Origin: Anaerolineae bacterium
Lineage (GTDB): Bacteria > Chloroflexota > Anaerolineae > Aggregatilineales > Aggregatilineaceae
Length of the DNA stretch: 64,000 bases
Assembly: GCA_016926875.1 (NCBI GenBank)
Contig: JAFGNU010000043.1
Location: 37,954-101,953 of the forward strand
Reading direction: 5' to 3'
Below the pieces are notes generated by a model. The model was not told the DNA's origin. It was given only the letters and a program-made list of their open reading frames with translations, and ran no database searches. The stretch's first letter is position 1, and every line of letters starts with the position of its first letter. This document shows positions 44,606-53,833 of the stretch, piece by piece. Made by a program: the position numbers and the translations under genes.

Positions 44606-45934
44606 CTACTGAGCGGCATACGCCGTTCGACTCTGAGTGAGGGCCAGCGTTTGGTCGAGGTCCCACAGGATGTCGCGGATATCCTCGATGCCAATCGCCA
44701 GCCGGATGTAATCGTCCGTTACACCGGACGCCGCCTGTTCTTCCGGGCTGAGCTGCTGGTGCGTGGTACTCGCCGGGTGAACGGCCAGCGTGCGCGCGTC
44801 ACCCACGTTGGCGACGTGTGAGATCAGCTTGAGGTTGTCGATAAAGCGCCGTCCGGCAGCCCTGCCGCCCTGGACGCCAAACCCGATCACCGCCCCGGCT
44901 CCTTTGGGCAGGTAGTGTTGGGCGCGCTCGTAGCTTTCGTGACCGGGCAGGCCGGGGTAGTTCACCCAGGCGACCGCCGGGTGCTGCTGCAAGTGTTCGG
45001 CAACCGACTGTGCGTTCTCGACATGCCGCTGCATCCGCAGCGCGAGCGTTTCCAGCCCGATCAGGTTGAGGAAGCTGGTAAACGGCGCCTGGCAGCTACC
45101 GTAGTTGGTCAGCGACGTGGAGCGCGCCCGCCCGATAAAAGCGGCGCTGCCGAACATGTCCGTCATCACGGCGTCATGACAGGCCGGGTCCGGTTCGGTG
45201 AGGCCGGGATGCCGCCCGCTGGCCTGCCAGTCGAACTGGCCGCTGTCGACAATCGCGCCGCCGATGGTCCGCCCGTGTCCACCGATCCACTTGGTGGTGG
45301 AGTGAACGACGATGTCAACGCCAAACTCGAACGGTCTGCACAGGTAGGGCGTGGCGAACGTGTTATCGCACATAACCGGGATGCCGTGCGCGTGCGCCAT
45401 CGCCGTGATGCCTTCAAAATCGGGGATTTGCAGGCTGGGGTTGCCGATGGTTTCCAGGTAGATCAGGCGGGTCTGGTCATTGATCAGTGCTTCAAACGCC
45501 GCCGGGTCGCTGCCCTGTACAAAGTGCGTGGTGATGCCGAGGCGTTTTAGGTGATGCAAGAACAAGGCGTATGTTCCGCCGTACAGCGTGCTGGCTGCGA
45601 TGATCTCGTCCCCGGTGCCGCACAACGTCAGAACGGCGAGCGTAACAGCGGCCTGCCCGGAAGCGGTCGCTACGGCCCCGATGCCACCTTCCAGCGCGGC
45701 AAGACGTTGCTCAAACACGTCGTTGGTGGGATTCATGATGCGGCTGTAAATATTGCCTTCTTCCTGGTGATCAAAGAGGGCGGCGGCGTGTTCGGTATCG
45801 CGGAACTTGTAGGCGGCAGTCTGGTAGATCGGGACGGCATGCGCCCCGGTAGCCGGGTCGGCTTCGAACCCGGCATGTAGGGCCAGCGTGGAGAATTGAA
45901 AAGTGTGTTCGTCTGATCCGGTAGGTGTAGACAT
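44606..45934 (-). CDS. metY: O-acetylhomoserine sulfhydrylase
   Basis: 442 residues. A PLP enzyme of the Cys/Met metabolism family that joins sulfide to O-acetylhomoserine to make homocysteine. FSTLALHAGFEADPATGA opens the protein, YSRIMNPTND lies in the PLP phosphate region, and the PLP Lys is in HSTTKWIGGHG (about residue 215). The length and the insert near the C-terminus fit MetY (OAH sulfhydrylase) rather than MetB. The start at 45934 is supported by AGGAGAG upstream. First gene of the SAM-controlled operon. Confidence 0.94.
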   Translation of the reverse strand: MSTPTGSDEHTFQFSTLALHAGFEADPATGAHAVPIYQTAAYKFRDTEHAAALFDHQEEGNIYSRIMNPTNDVFEQRLAALEGGIGAVATASGQAAVTLAVLTLCGTGDEIIAASTLYGGTYALFLHHLKRLGITTHFVQGSDPAAFEALINDQTRLIYLETIGNPSLQIPDFEGITAMAHAHGIPVMCDNTFATPYLCRPFEFGVDIVVHSTTKWIGGHGRTIGGAIVDSGQFDWQASGRHPGLTEPDPACHDAVMTDMFGSAAFIGRARSTSLTNYGSCQAPFTSFLNLIGLETLALRMQRHVENAQSVAEHLQQHPAVAWVNYPGLPGHESYERAQHYLPKGAGAVIGFGVQGGRAAGRRFIDNLKLISHVANVGDARTLAVHPASTTHQQLSPEEQAASGVTDDYIRLAIGIEDIRDILWDLDQTLALTQSRTAYAAQ

Positions 45935-46012
45935 GGGTGTTTTTCTCTCCTGTGCGAGTGTTGATGCATCACGATTTGCGCGGCAGTGTCTACCCCTTGT
46001 CTTCTGGATAAC

Positions 46013-46184
46013 AAAAAATCCTTCTCGTGTTGAGAAGGATTTGCGTAAACATACCATACGCCCATTCCCTCTCATCTTCCAGAAATACTTCTGCCGGAGT
46101 TGGCACCGTTACCGCAAGGTGTTCCTTTGCGGTCGGTTGCCGAGGTTTCACAGGGCCGGTCCCTCCACCTCTCTGGATAAAAGG
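46013..46184 (-). ncRNA. SAM-I (S-box) riboswitch with terminator
   Basis: On the minus strand the aptamer runs from 46184 to 46068. Core segments match the S-box: AGAGAGGTGGAGGGACCGGCC, then TGAAACC, CGGCAACC, and later GGTGCCAACTCC. The closing P1 helix pairs CCTTTTATC (46184-46176) with GATGAGAGG (46076-46068), nine pairs with two G-U. A terminator follows: ATCCTTCTC pairs with GAGAAGGAT (46040-46032 with 46026-46018) and runs into TTTTT (46013-46017). High SAM should stabilise the aptamer and allow termination ahead of metY-metX. Confidence 0.94.
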
Positions 46185-46223
46185 GGTATTGCTGCGCTTA
46201 TTCAGTTGGTAAAGTCGAGAAAT

Positions 46224-46252
46224 AGCGTAGCACGTGGTCTGCAATCTGTCAA
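46224..46252 (-). promoter_or_regulatory. Promoter of the SAM-controlled metY-metX operon
   Basis: On the minus strand a perfect TTGACA (46252-46247) and TACGCT (46229-46224) are 17 bases apart. The transcript would start about 35 bases before the riboswitch. Confidence 0.82.
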
Positions 46253-46387
46253 ACATATTTGTGCAACTCAACGACCGCTGGCATCGATTTAGCGGTGTGT
46301 TGATGCGCTTGATGACTGCCGCGAGATGCAAACACAGGCTGGCATCTGCGGCCTTATTGGCTGATACGTAAAACGAGTGAGGAAAAT

Positions 46388-47449
46388 ATGGACTATCGAC
46401 ACAAGCCACTGGACGTGGCGATCCTGGGCGCGACAGGCGCGGTTGGTCAGCGGTTCATCCAACTGCTGGACGGGCATCCCTGGTTTAGCGTGGTCGAACT
46501 GGTAGCCAGCGACCGGAGTGCGGGGCGCAGCTATGCCCAGGCGGCGCGTTGGGTGCTGTCCGGCAACGCTCCCGAAGAGGTCGCCGGGCGCGAAGTGCTG
46601 CCACTGGACGCAGATCTACAATCGCGGATCGTGTTCTCCGCGCTGCCGAGTGATGTCGCCAAGACGGTCGAATGGCGGCTTGCAGAGGCGGGGCATATCG
46701 TGTGCTCCAACGCCAGCGCGTACCGGATGGCGCCGGATGTGCCGATCCTGCTGCCGGAGATCAACGCCGATCACGCCGCGCTGATCAACGTACAGCGACA
46801 GAATCACGGCTGGACAACCGGCGGGCTGGCTACGAACTCAAACTGCACCAGCGCCCCGGTAGCGATGGCGCTGGCCCCGCTGCGCCCGTTTGGCATCCAG
46901 GCGGCGCAGGTGGTCAGTATGCAGGCCGTCAGCGGCGCGGGCTATCCGGGCGTGCCGTCGCTGGACATTATCGATAACGTGGTGCCGTTTATCGGCGGTG
47001 AAGAGCCAAAAGTCGAAGCCGAACCGCGTAAGATGCTGGGCACGCTGGCCGGTGATCATATCGAGATGCTGGACTGCGTGATGAGCGCGACCTGTACGCG
47101 AGTGCCGGTGCTGGATGGGCACATGGTGGCTGTGTCGGTGCGGTTTGCGGACTCTGTCAGCGAGGATGCTATCATCGCCGCCTGGGAGAATTTCACCGGG
47201 CCGGAGCCGGTGCCGGGCCTGCCCAGCGCGCCGCCGCAGCCGGTTGTCGTGCGCAGCGAGCCGGATCGCCCACAGACGCGCCGGGACCGTGACACAGGCG
47301 GGGGAATGGCGACGGTTGTCGGGCGGCTGCGTCCCTGCCCGGTGATGGGCGGCTGGAAGTTCCTGGCGATGGCTCATAACACCGTGCGTGGGGCGGCGGG
47401 CTGTTCGATCTTGAACGCGGAACTGCTGGTCGAGCGCGGCTACGTGTAA
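46388..47449 (+). CDS. asd: Aspartate-semialdehyde dehydrogenase
   Basis: 353 residues. It reduces aspartyl phosphate to aspartate semialdehyde. The NADP-binding motif is ILGATGAVGQRFIQLL, the catalytic Cys is in TNSNCTSAP (about residue 153), and the active-site His is probably in one of the later conserved segments such as LDGHMVAVSVRF. The segment MQAVSGAGYPGVPSLDIIDNVVPFI and the length match the archaeal/fungal-type branch of the family rather than the E. coli type. It is divergent from metY, with the SAM riboswitch and its promoter between them; the upstream GAGGAAA serves as binding site. Confidence 0.93.
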   Translation: MDYRHKPLDVAILGATGAVGQRFIQLLDGHPWFSVVELVASDRSAGRSYAQAARWVLSGNAPEEVAGREVLPLDADLQSRIVFSALPSDVAKTVEWRLAEAGHIVCSNASAYRMAPDVPILLPEINADHAALINVQRQNHGWTTGGLATNSNCTSAPVAMALAPLRPFGIQAAQVVSMQAVSGAGYPGVPSLDIIDNVVPFIGGEEPKVEAEPRKMLGTLAGDHIEMLDCVMSATCTRVPVLDGHMVAVSVRFADSVSEDAIIAAWENFTGPEPVPGLPSAPPQPVVVRSEPDRPQTRRDRDTGGGMATVVGRLRPCPVMGGWKFLAMAHNTVRGAAGCSILNAELLVERGYV

Positions 47450-47461
47450 AGCAGGACGGTA

Positions 47462-47935
47462 TCACAGCAGGTCGATCCAGGTGGGCTGTTTGAGCATAGT
47501 CCATGCCTGGCACAGCGCTTTGAGCGGCACGGCGAACAGGTGCGCCGGACAGTTGCAGTCCGATGAGCCAAAACCGGGAATCGGCATGGTGATGCCCGGT
47601 GTCGCCATGAGCGTATGCGCCCAGGCGCATTCCAGGCGTTCGGGCGACGTGCTGAACCAGATCGTGATAACCGGGGCCAGCGTGGTCAGCGTGTCGATAT
47701 GCCAGCGCGGTGTTTTGTCTGCGCGCAGGTGGCGGCCTACCCGCGCGTGCAGACCGCCCGGCCCGCGTGCGCTGCCGACGTAAGCGTATAATCCCTGTGC
47801 CAGGGAAACCGTGCCCAGCCGCCCCACCGCGAGCTGGGCCGGATCGTTGAGCCAGACGAACAGGACGTAAGTTCCCGGCACGGCAGGCAGGCGAATGTCG
47901 CCGGGTGTGGGCGATGGATTGGGCGCGGACTGCAT
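47462..47935 (-). CDS. GIY-YIG/DUF123-like protein
   Basis: 157 residues. The pattern GTYVLFVWL, then GLYAYVGSARGPGGLHARVGRHLR, then HWHID-like KTPRWHIDTL and the C-terminal GFGSSDCNCPAHLF match DUF123, a family related to GIY-YIG nucleases and found mainly in archaea and some bacteria. Some members are fused to endonuclease III. A nuclease activity is possible but unproven. It converges on asd, with 12 bases between the stops. Confidence 0.85.
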   Translation of the reverse strand: MQSAPNPSPTPGDIRLPAVPGTYVLFVWLNDPAQLAVGRLGTVSLAQGLYAYVGSARGPGGLHARVGRHLRADKTPRWHIDTLTTLAPVITIWFSTSPERLECAWAHTLMATPGITMPIPGFGSSDCNCPAHLFAVPLKALCQAWTMLKQPTWIDLL

Positions 47936-48063
47936 AGCTGCTCCTGGGAGTTGTGGCAGGCATTATACCGGTTCCATGCGCGGGTTTGCACAGCATCCAG
48001 CCGCCAAGTAAGATCGACCTGTCTTGCTTTTGCGTTTGTGTGCCGGTTTGCCGAGGCTGAATC

Positions 48064-49698
48064 GTGTCGAATCCCGAACCCGCAACTCCCAACGCTCCCC
48101 TATCCCCGATCACCCGCTTGCTGCTCGTGACGGTGATCGCCGTCGCCTGCCTGGCGCTGATCATGCGACTGGTCCCACACCCGCGCACCATCGATGACGC
48201 CTTTATCACGTTTCGTTACAGCCGGAACATCGTAGACGGCCAGGGCTTCGTCTACAACCCCGGCTCGCGCACGCTGGGTACCACCACACCGCTGTACACG
48301 GTGTTGATGGCCGGGATCGGGTTTGTAACCGGCAGCGAACAATATCCCTGGTTCGCGCTGATCGTCAACGCGCTGGCCGACGCGGGCACGGCTGCGCTGC
48401 TGGTCTTGCTGGTCTACCGGCTGACAGGCAGCCTGATCCCGGCGGCGGTCCTGGGCGGGTTGTGGGCCATCAGCCCGATGAGTGTCACGTTTGCCATCGG
48501 GGGGATGGAAACCAGCGTTGCGATCCTGTGGAGCGTGGCGGCAGTCTACCTGTACCTGATCCGGCGCGACCGCTGGATGGCGGCGTGTGCCGCGTTGGGC
48601 GTATTGACGCGTGTCGACGCGCTGATCTGGGCAGGGCCGCTGCTGCTGCACCAGGCGATCACGTGCTGGCTGAAGACGCGAAGCCTTCCCGCTGGCGGGC
48701 TGTGCGGCCTGCTCAAGCGCCTGCCGTGGCCAAGCTGGCTGGTTTTTGGCGGGGTGCTGCTGCCCTGGTATCTGTTTAGCCTGGCATACTTTGGCACGCT
48801 GCTGTCCCGCTCATTAAGCGCCAAGCAGCTTGCCTATGTGGTAGGTGACTGGCACGCGCTCACGCGCCTGTTGCAGCATATCGCCACGCCGTTTTTTGAA
48901 CAGGACATACTCGGCGTACCCGGCATCGTGATCGGGATCGTGCTGTATCCTGGGCTGGCCTGGATCGGCACCGTCTACGCGATCAAGCGCCAGCCGCGCC
49001 TGCTGCCTTTCCTGCTCTATCCCTGGTTGTATGTCGTCGTTTTCAGCATCATGAACCCGCTGATTTTTCGTTGGTATCTGGCGCCCTTGCTGCCTGCCTA
49101 TTTCCTGGCGCTCTGGTTGGGTGTGTGGGCGCTGGCAGACTCGGCTGCCACGTCCATCAAGCAGCTGCGCCTGCGCTCCGCTGTTGTGTTGGTCCTGGGT
49201 GCAACGTTGACCATCTTTTCGTTCCACGCCTGGACGCTGCACCCCGATCACAGCCCGGACTACCCGGCGCCAGACATGGCCTGGCACGAGATCGAGCTAT
49301 ATTACCAGGACATGGGCGAAATGCTGCACGACGACTTCGGCGTAACCGGCGATACGGTTGTGGCAGCGGGCGACATCGGCGCAGTGGGATACTACAGCCG
49401 CGCGCATATTTTGGATACCGTTGGATTGATCACGCCGGAGATAACACGCTACTACCCGCTTGACCGTGACCTGCTTGAGCCGGATCAAAACTATGCCGTG
49501 CCCCCGGCCATCATTTTCGACTACCAGCCGGACTACATCGTGTTTATGGAAATGTTTGTTCGCAAGGGCTTGGCGCTCGACCCGGCATTCGAGCAATTGT
49601 ATGCCGAGGTGGCGTTTATTCCCACCGATTTTTATGGGGATGGTATGATTCTGTACCAGCGGCGCGATTTGGCTGAGGGCACATCCGGCGAACCGTAA
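48064..49698 (+). CDS. Multi-spanning membrane glycosyltransferase (GT-C type)
   Basis: 544 residues with about ten hydrophobic segments. The first extracytoplasmic loop carries the acidic GT-C motif in RTIDDAFITFRYSRN followed by a GQGFVYNPG segment, seen in Chloroflexota and actinobacterial lipid-linked sugar transferases. The C-terminal 140 residues form a soluble extracytoplasmic part with VVAAGDIGAVGYYS and LDTVGLITPE. It should transfer sugar from a polyprenyl carrier outside the membrane. The start is a GTG at 48064. No other cell-surface sugar gene is adjacent. Confidence 0.83.
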   Translation: MSNPEPATPNAPLSPITRLLLVTVIAVACLALIMRLVPHPRTIDDAFITFRYSRNIVDGQGFVYNPGSRTLGTTTPLYTVLMAGIGFVTGSEQYPWFALIVNALADAGTAALLVLLVYRLTGSLIPAAVLGGLWAISPMSVTFAIGGMETSVAILWSVAAVYLYLIRRDRWMAACAALGVLTRVDALIWAGPLLLHQAITCWLKTRSLPAGGLCGLLKRLPWPSWLVFGGVLLPWYLFSLAYFGTLLSRSLSAKQLAYVVGDWHALTRLLQHIATPFFEQDILGVPGIVIGIVLYPGLAWIGTVYAIKRQPRLLPFLLYPWLYVVVFSIMNPLIFRWYLAPLLPAYFLALWLGVWALADSAATSIKQLRLRSAVVLVLGATLTIFSFHAWTLHPDHSPDYPAPDMAWHEIELYYQDMGEMLHDDFGVTGDTVVAAGDIGAVGYYSRAHILDTVGLITPEITRYYPLDRDLLEPDQNYAVPPAIIFDYQPDYIVFMEMFVRKGLALDPAFEQLYAEVAFIPTDFYGDGMILYQRRDLAEGTSGEP

Positions 49699-49882
49699 GG
49701 CCGGGGCAGTTGCGCCAGATGTTACATCCGGTACAATTCCTGGTGCTTGCAGGGTTTTATCTGTTAGAGATATTTAAAAGAGATTTTAGGCGGATTTAAA
49801 CGTACCTGGGAGAATAAGCTAGGACGTTCTTGAGGACACAATCCGGCTAAAAATCAACATGCGCTACGATAGGGAATAAGCA

Positions 49883-52381
49883 ATGACAGCTCTATCCTAC
49901 TCCAACGAAGAGCGCCCTGCTCAAGGGCAGCAATTAATCGCCGGAAAGCGCCGACGACAGGTACGGGAAGCGCTCACCGGTTATTTGTTTGTGCTGCCAG
50001 CGGCGGCGGCTATCTTCTTGTTCGGTTTGTGGCCGGTAGTCAGCGGCTTTTATGAAAGCCTGAAATCCGGTTCGCCACTGACCAACAAATATGTCGGACT
50101 CAACAATTATATGCGTTCGCTCGGCAGTCTAACTTATATCCTCCTTTTCGCGCTCAGCCTGATCCTGCTCTATTTTAGCTACCGGTACTGGCGCAGCACC
50201 TACGCCTACTACCGGGAGAACGGTGGGATTCCGTGGCTGTACATCGGGCCGGGGTTAATCATAGGGGCCGGGATGATCGTCCTGGCGTTTAACTTTGTTA
50301 CCAGCTCGGACGAGGTCGGCTGGCTACCAACGGCCCTGGTAGTTGTGAGCATCGCCGGTTTTGTGCTGGCGGATCAACTTCAATACGCTCGTGAAGAACA
50401 GAACTGGCGCGACACAGGCATCGCCTGCCTGCTCATTCTAGGATTCGGCCTTGTGTGGATTATGGGACCCCGGCTTATCCCGGACGGGGCGCTGGTCAAG
50501 GTGATAGGCTGGGCGATTGTGCTGGCGCTGCTGGCTGGGTTGGCTTACCTGATCATCCCTTCTTTGAACCGCCTCCGCACCGGGTTTTACGTTCGTACCG
50601 GCATTATGATGGGCCTGCTGATGCTGCTCGGCATCCTGCTGTCGATCTATACAGTTAAACAAATGGAAGGCGACGTCGCAGAAGCCCAGGACATCAGCGC
50701 CCTGATTTTTAACGAAGACGTGCTGAACGCTACCGTCTACGTTGCCGACGAGGACACCGAGATCGGCGGCCTGAGCCTGGAAGAAGAAATCATCGTCCAG
50801 GTAGTTGTCGATGGCGAAACTATCGAGGCCCCACTGGCGCCAGAAGCCTACAACCAGTTGGGAGCCGATAAGATCACCGGCTTGCAAGCCGCCTTTGGCA
50901 ACAATCAGAAAATCAACGTGCTGGTTGACGGCGAGGTCGTCGAGGGACAGCTTACCGGGTTGGCGATGGGCGAAAACCTGCAAGTGCGTTTCCTGGCCGA
51001 TGAGCCGGAAGCCGTCCGTGAAGTAGACATCTACTCGGCGCTGGAGGTTGGCGACAATTTGATCCGCCGGGGGGGACGTACCGAGCCGTTGAGCAAGCAA
51101 ATCCTGGCCTCGCTCGGCGTATTTATTGGGCTGGCGACCATCTACACAATCAGCTATGTTCGCAGCAAGGTTGATGATGAAGAGCACCCCCGGCTTTACC
51201 GGCGCTTGCACCTGGCTCGCATTGCCATCGGGCTGATCGTGCTTATTTTCTTTGTATACATCATTAGCGCGATCCAGTTCAATCGGCAGGCCGCCGCCGG
51301 GATGCAGGGACTATCCAAGGAGCAGTTTGAATGGGCTTACCAGTATGCAACCGGCGAGCGCCCCGCGCCTATCCTGCGTCCCGAAATACTTAATGCGCAG
51401 TTGCTGTACTGGCCGCAAGTGTTCCTGATCGCCACAGGCGCGCTGCTGATCGGCGCGGCATACCTGGTCTGGCAGAGTGCCCAAAAACGCGAAACAAAAG
51501 TGGGGTTTGGCTCCACGATTATGCTGGCACTGTTGATGATGATCGGCGGCTGGCTCGCGATTGGCGAACTGCCGCGCACATTGTCACTGGCCGGGCGTGA
51601 CGCCGAAGATACGACCAACGCCGTTACGCGCACAGCAATGTACTCGCTGGGCACAGTCCCGGTTCAGCTTGCGATAGGGTTGTTCCTGGCCTATTTGCTG
51701 TTCTCCGAGATCACGCGGGGGAAATCGCTGTTTCGTGTGATCTACTTCATGCCCTATATCGCGCCCAGCGTGGCTACTTCCACCGTGTTCCTGGTGATCT
51801 TCAGCCTGAACAAAAACAGCCTGGCCAACAAAACATTAGGGTTGATCGGCATCGAGCCGCTTTTGTGGCTGAAAGAACCCAGCGGCGTCATCCGCCTCTT
51901 TTATGAACAGGTGCTCGGTGGTGATCCGCTGAATATCCCCAGCGCGCTGCAAGGCCCCAGCCTGGCGCTGACTACCGTGATCCTGTACAACATCTGGGTC
52001 TTTGCCGGATACAACGCGGTGGTCTTCCTGGCCGGTCTGGGCGCTATACCGACAGAGCTATACGAAGCTGCCGAGGTAGATGGCGCGGGGCGCTGGTCGC
52101 GTTTCCGCAATATCACGCTGCCGCTGCTTTCGCCTACCACGTTCTTCCTGTCGATGCTCTCGATCATCGGGACATTCAAAGCGTTTTCACATATCTACGT
52201 TTTGCGCGGGCAGGCAGCCGGTAAAGAAGTCGATACTATGAGCGTGCATATCTTCAATATGCTCTACTCGGCTAATGACCCAGGCTATGCTTCTGCCCTG
52301 GCATTCACTCTGTTCGGCATCATCCTGATCCTGACACTGGTTCAAAATCGCGTGGCGAGGGGGCAGGTTTTTTATGGCTAG
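49883..52381 (+). CDS. MalF-like sugar ABC permease with about 500-residue insertion
   Basis: 832 residues, against about 290-320 for common MalF-like subunits. The protein opens like a normal permease ([21 protein letters not shown] and [12 protein letters not shown]), but between about residues 80 and 575 it holds around nine extra hydrophobic segments and a soluble part (about 265-395, acidic, two similar halves around [11 protein letters not shown] and KINVLVDGE). The permease fold then resumes with [17 protein letters not shown] and has the EAA loop [20 protein letters not shown] near residue 729. No substrate-binding protein or ATPase gene is in the window. The next permease overlaps its end by 8 bases. 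Confidence 0.87.
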   Translation: MTALSYSNEERPAQGQQLIAGKRRRQVREALTGYLFVLPAAAAIFLFGLWPVVSGFYESLKSGSPLTNKYVGLNNYMRSLGSLTYILLFALSLILLYFSYRYWRSTYAYYRENGGIPWLYIGPGLIIGAGMIVLAFNFVTSSDEVGWLPTALVVVSIAGFVLADQLQYAREEQNWRDTGIACLLILGFGLVWIMGPRLIPDGALVKVIGWAIVLALLAGLAYLIIPSLNRLRTGFYVRTGIMMGLLMLLGILLSIYTVKQMEGDVAEAQDISALIFNEDVLNATVYVADEDTEIGGLSLEEEIIVQVVVDGETIEAPLAPEAYNQLGADKITGLQAAFGNNQKINVLVDGEVVEGQLTGLAMGENLQVRFLADEPEAVREVDIYSALEVGDNLIRRGGRTEPLSKQILASLGVFIGLATIYTISYVRSKVDDEEHPRLYRRLHLARIAIGLIVLIFFVYIISAIQFNRQAAAGMQGLSKEQFEWAYQYATGERPAPILRPEILNAQLLYWPQVFLIATGALLIGAAYLVWQSAQKRETKVGFGSTIMLALLMMIGGWLAIGELPRTLSLAGRDAEDTTNAVTRTAMYSLGTVPVQLAIGLFLAYLLFSEITRGKSLFRVIYFMPYIAPSVATSTVFLVIFSLNKNSLANKTLGLIGIEPLLWLKEPSGVIRLFYEQVLGGDPLNIPSALQGPSLALTTVILYNIWVFAGYNAVVFLAGLGAIPTELYEAAEVDGAGRWSRFRNITLPLLSPTTFFLSMLSIIGTFKAFSHIYVLRGQAAGKEVDTMSVHIFNMLYSANDPGYASALAFTLFGIILILTLVQNRVARGQVFYG

Positions 52382-53690
52382 CACAACAACTACCCAAATA
52401 TCAAGACCCGCTGTTGAATCGCAAGTCGTTACAGCTCGCCTCCCACGCCGCCGCCCGATTCAGATAAACTTTTTTCGGGTGTTCATATACACTGTCCTGA
52501 CTCTGGGCGCAGCGCTGTTTGTGCTGCCCTTCCTGTGGATGGTTTCGACCTCCTTGCAGCATTCCGGCGATATTATTCGCGGACGGTTTATTCCTTCGCT
52601 GGAGTTTATATCTATCAGCGAGGTAACAGACGACGAGTTGAACCGCACCCTGCAAGATTACCTGGATGCCGACGAATTCCCGTCTTTTTTGGAGGATGTG
52701 CGCTCGCAGATCGAGGACAGCAGGGCGCAGCGCGAGATGACACTGAGTGATTATCTGCGCAAAGCAAAAATCGGCTATGCAGAGTTGAAAATCGACATTG
52801 ACATCCCGCTCATCAACAAGGTGTGGGAAGTCCACAATAACTATGTGGTCAAGGGCGGGGTAGCACATTACGTCGAAGCCTGGGACGAATCAAATTTCTC
52901 CAGGTATTTTTTCAACAGTGTCAAGGTAGTGATCCTGACAGTCATCGGGCAAACGTTCACGTCTGTCCTGGCGGCGTATGCTTTTGCGCGGATCGAGTTT
53001 CCAGGGCGCAACCTGCTGTTTAGCCTGTTCCTGGCAACGATCTTTATCCCGCCCATGGTGGTGCTGATCCCCAACCGGAACACCGTGAGCAACATTGACC
53101 GTTACTTCACCGAGGAGTTCCCCGCCAAACAGGATGACTGGGGCCTCACCGACGCGCGCAAAACCATCGCCGAGCCGCTCTACGATGTCGTGGATGCCGT
53201 TGGACTGGAAGATTTCCTGGGACTGGGTAAGTTCTTCACCGTAGACGGCCCGATTGTCTGGTCGTGGATGGATAGCTGGCCTGCGCTGGTATTCCCCTTC
53301 CTGGCAAGTACGTTCAGCATCTTCCTGCTGCGCCAGTTCTTTATGCAAATACCCGATGAACTCTGGGATGCCGCCCGGATCGATGGGGCGGGACACTTTC
53401 GATTCCTGTTCCAGGTTGTCGTGCCTGTTTCGAAAGCCGCGCTGACCACGACGATTATCTTCACCTTTATCGGCACCTGGAACGCGCTGGAATGGCCGAT
53501 CCTGGTTACGTTCTCCGACAACTGGCGGCCTATTTCATACGGCCTGTATGCCTTCACCACCGAGGCGGGATCAGACCTTAACCTGCTGATGGCCGGTTCG
53601 GTGATCACCCTGGTCCCGGTTATCATCGTATACCTGATCGCACAGCGGCAGTTCACCGAGGGCATCACCACCACCGGTCTGAAAGGCTGA
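52374..53690 (+). CDS. MalG-like sugar ABC permease with two insertions
   Basis: 438 residues, against about 275 for typical MalG. The first helix ([19 protein letters not shown]) is followed by an acidic, mostly helical insert (about 75-165) in place of a short loop. A second insert (about 240-300) lies after [12 protein letters not shown]. The EAA loop [20 protein letters not shown] (about 331) and the closing helices are standard. Together with the upstream subunit it forms the channel of a sugar importer. The start at 52374 overlaps the preceding stop, a sign of translational coupling. Confidence 0.88.
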   Translation: MASTTTTQISRPAVESQVVTARLPRRRPIQINFFRVFIYTVLTLGAALFVLPFLWMVSTSLQHSGDIIRGRFIPSLEFISISEVTDDELNRTLQDYLDADEFPSFLEDVRSQIEDSRAQREMTLSDYLRKAKIGYAELKIDIDIPLINKVWEVHNNYVVKGGVAHYVEAWDESNFSRYFFNSVKVVILTVIGQTFTSVLAAYAFARIEFPGRNLLFSLFLATIFIPPMVVLIPNRNTVSNIDRYFTEEFPAKQDDWGLTDARKTIAEPLYDVVDAVGLEDFLGLGKFFTVDGPIVWSWMDSWPALVFPFLASTFSIFLLRQFFMQIPDELWDAARIDGAGHFRFLFQVVVPVSKAALTTTIIFTFIGTWNALEWPILVTFSDNWRPISYGLYAFTTEAGSDLNLLMAGSVITLVPVIIVYLIAQRQFTEGITTTGLKG

Positions 53691-53718
53691 GAGCCGTTTC
53701 GTATCCGGCTGGTTCCTT

Positions 53719-53752
53719 CGAGGATGGCTGCAGGTGAGCCATCCTCGTTTTT
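53719..53752 (+). terminator. Rho-independent terminator of the sugar permease operon
   Basis: An 11-bp perfect stem (53719-53729 with 53737-53747) is followed by five T residues. Confidence 0.92.
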
Positions 53753-53833
53753 ACTTGGGTAGCAGAATCGCCAGCCGCCCTGTACAATCGGGATGTTTTT
53801 ATCACCCGGCCTACTGCTTGAACACATGTCATA

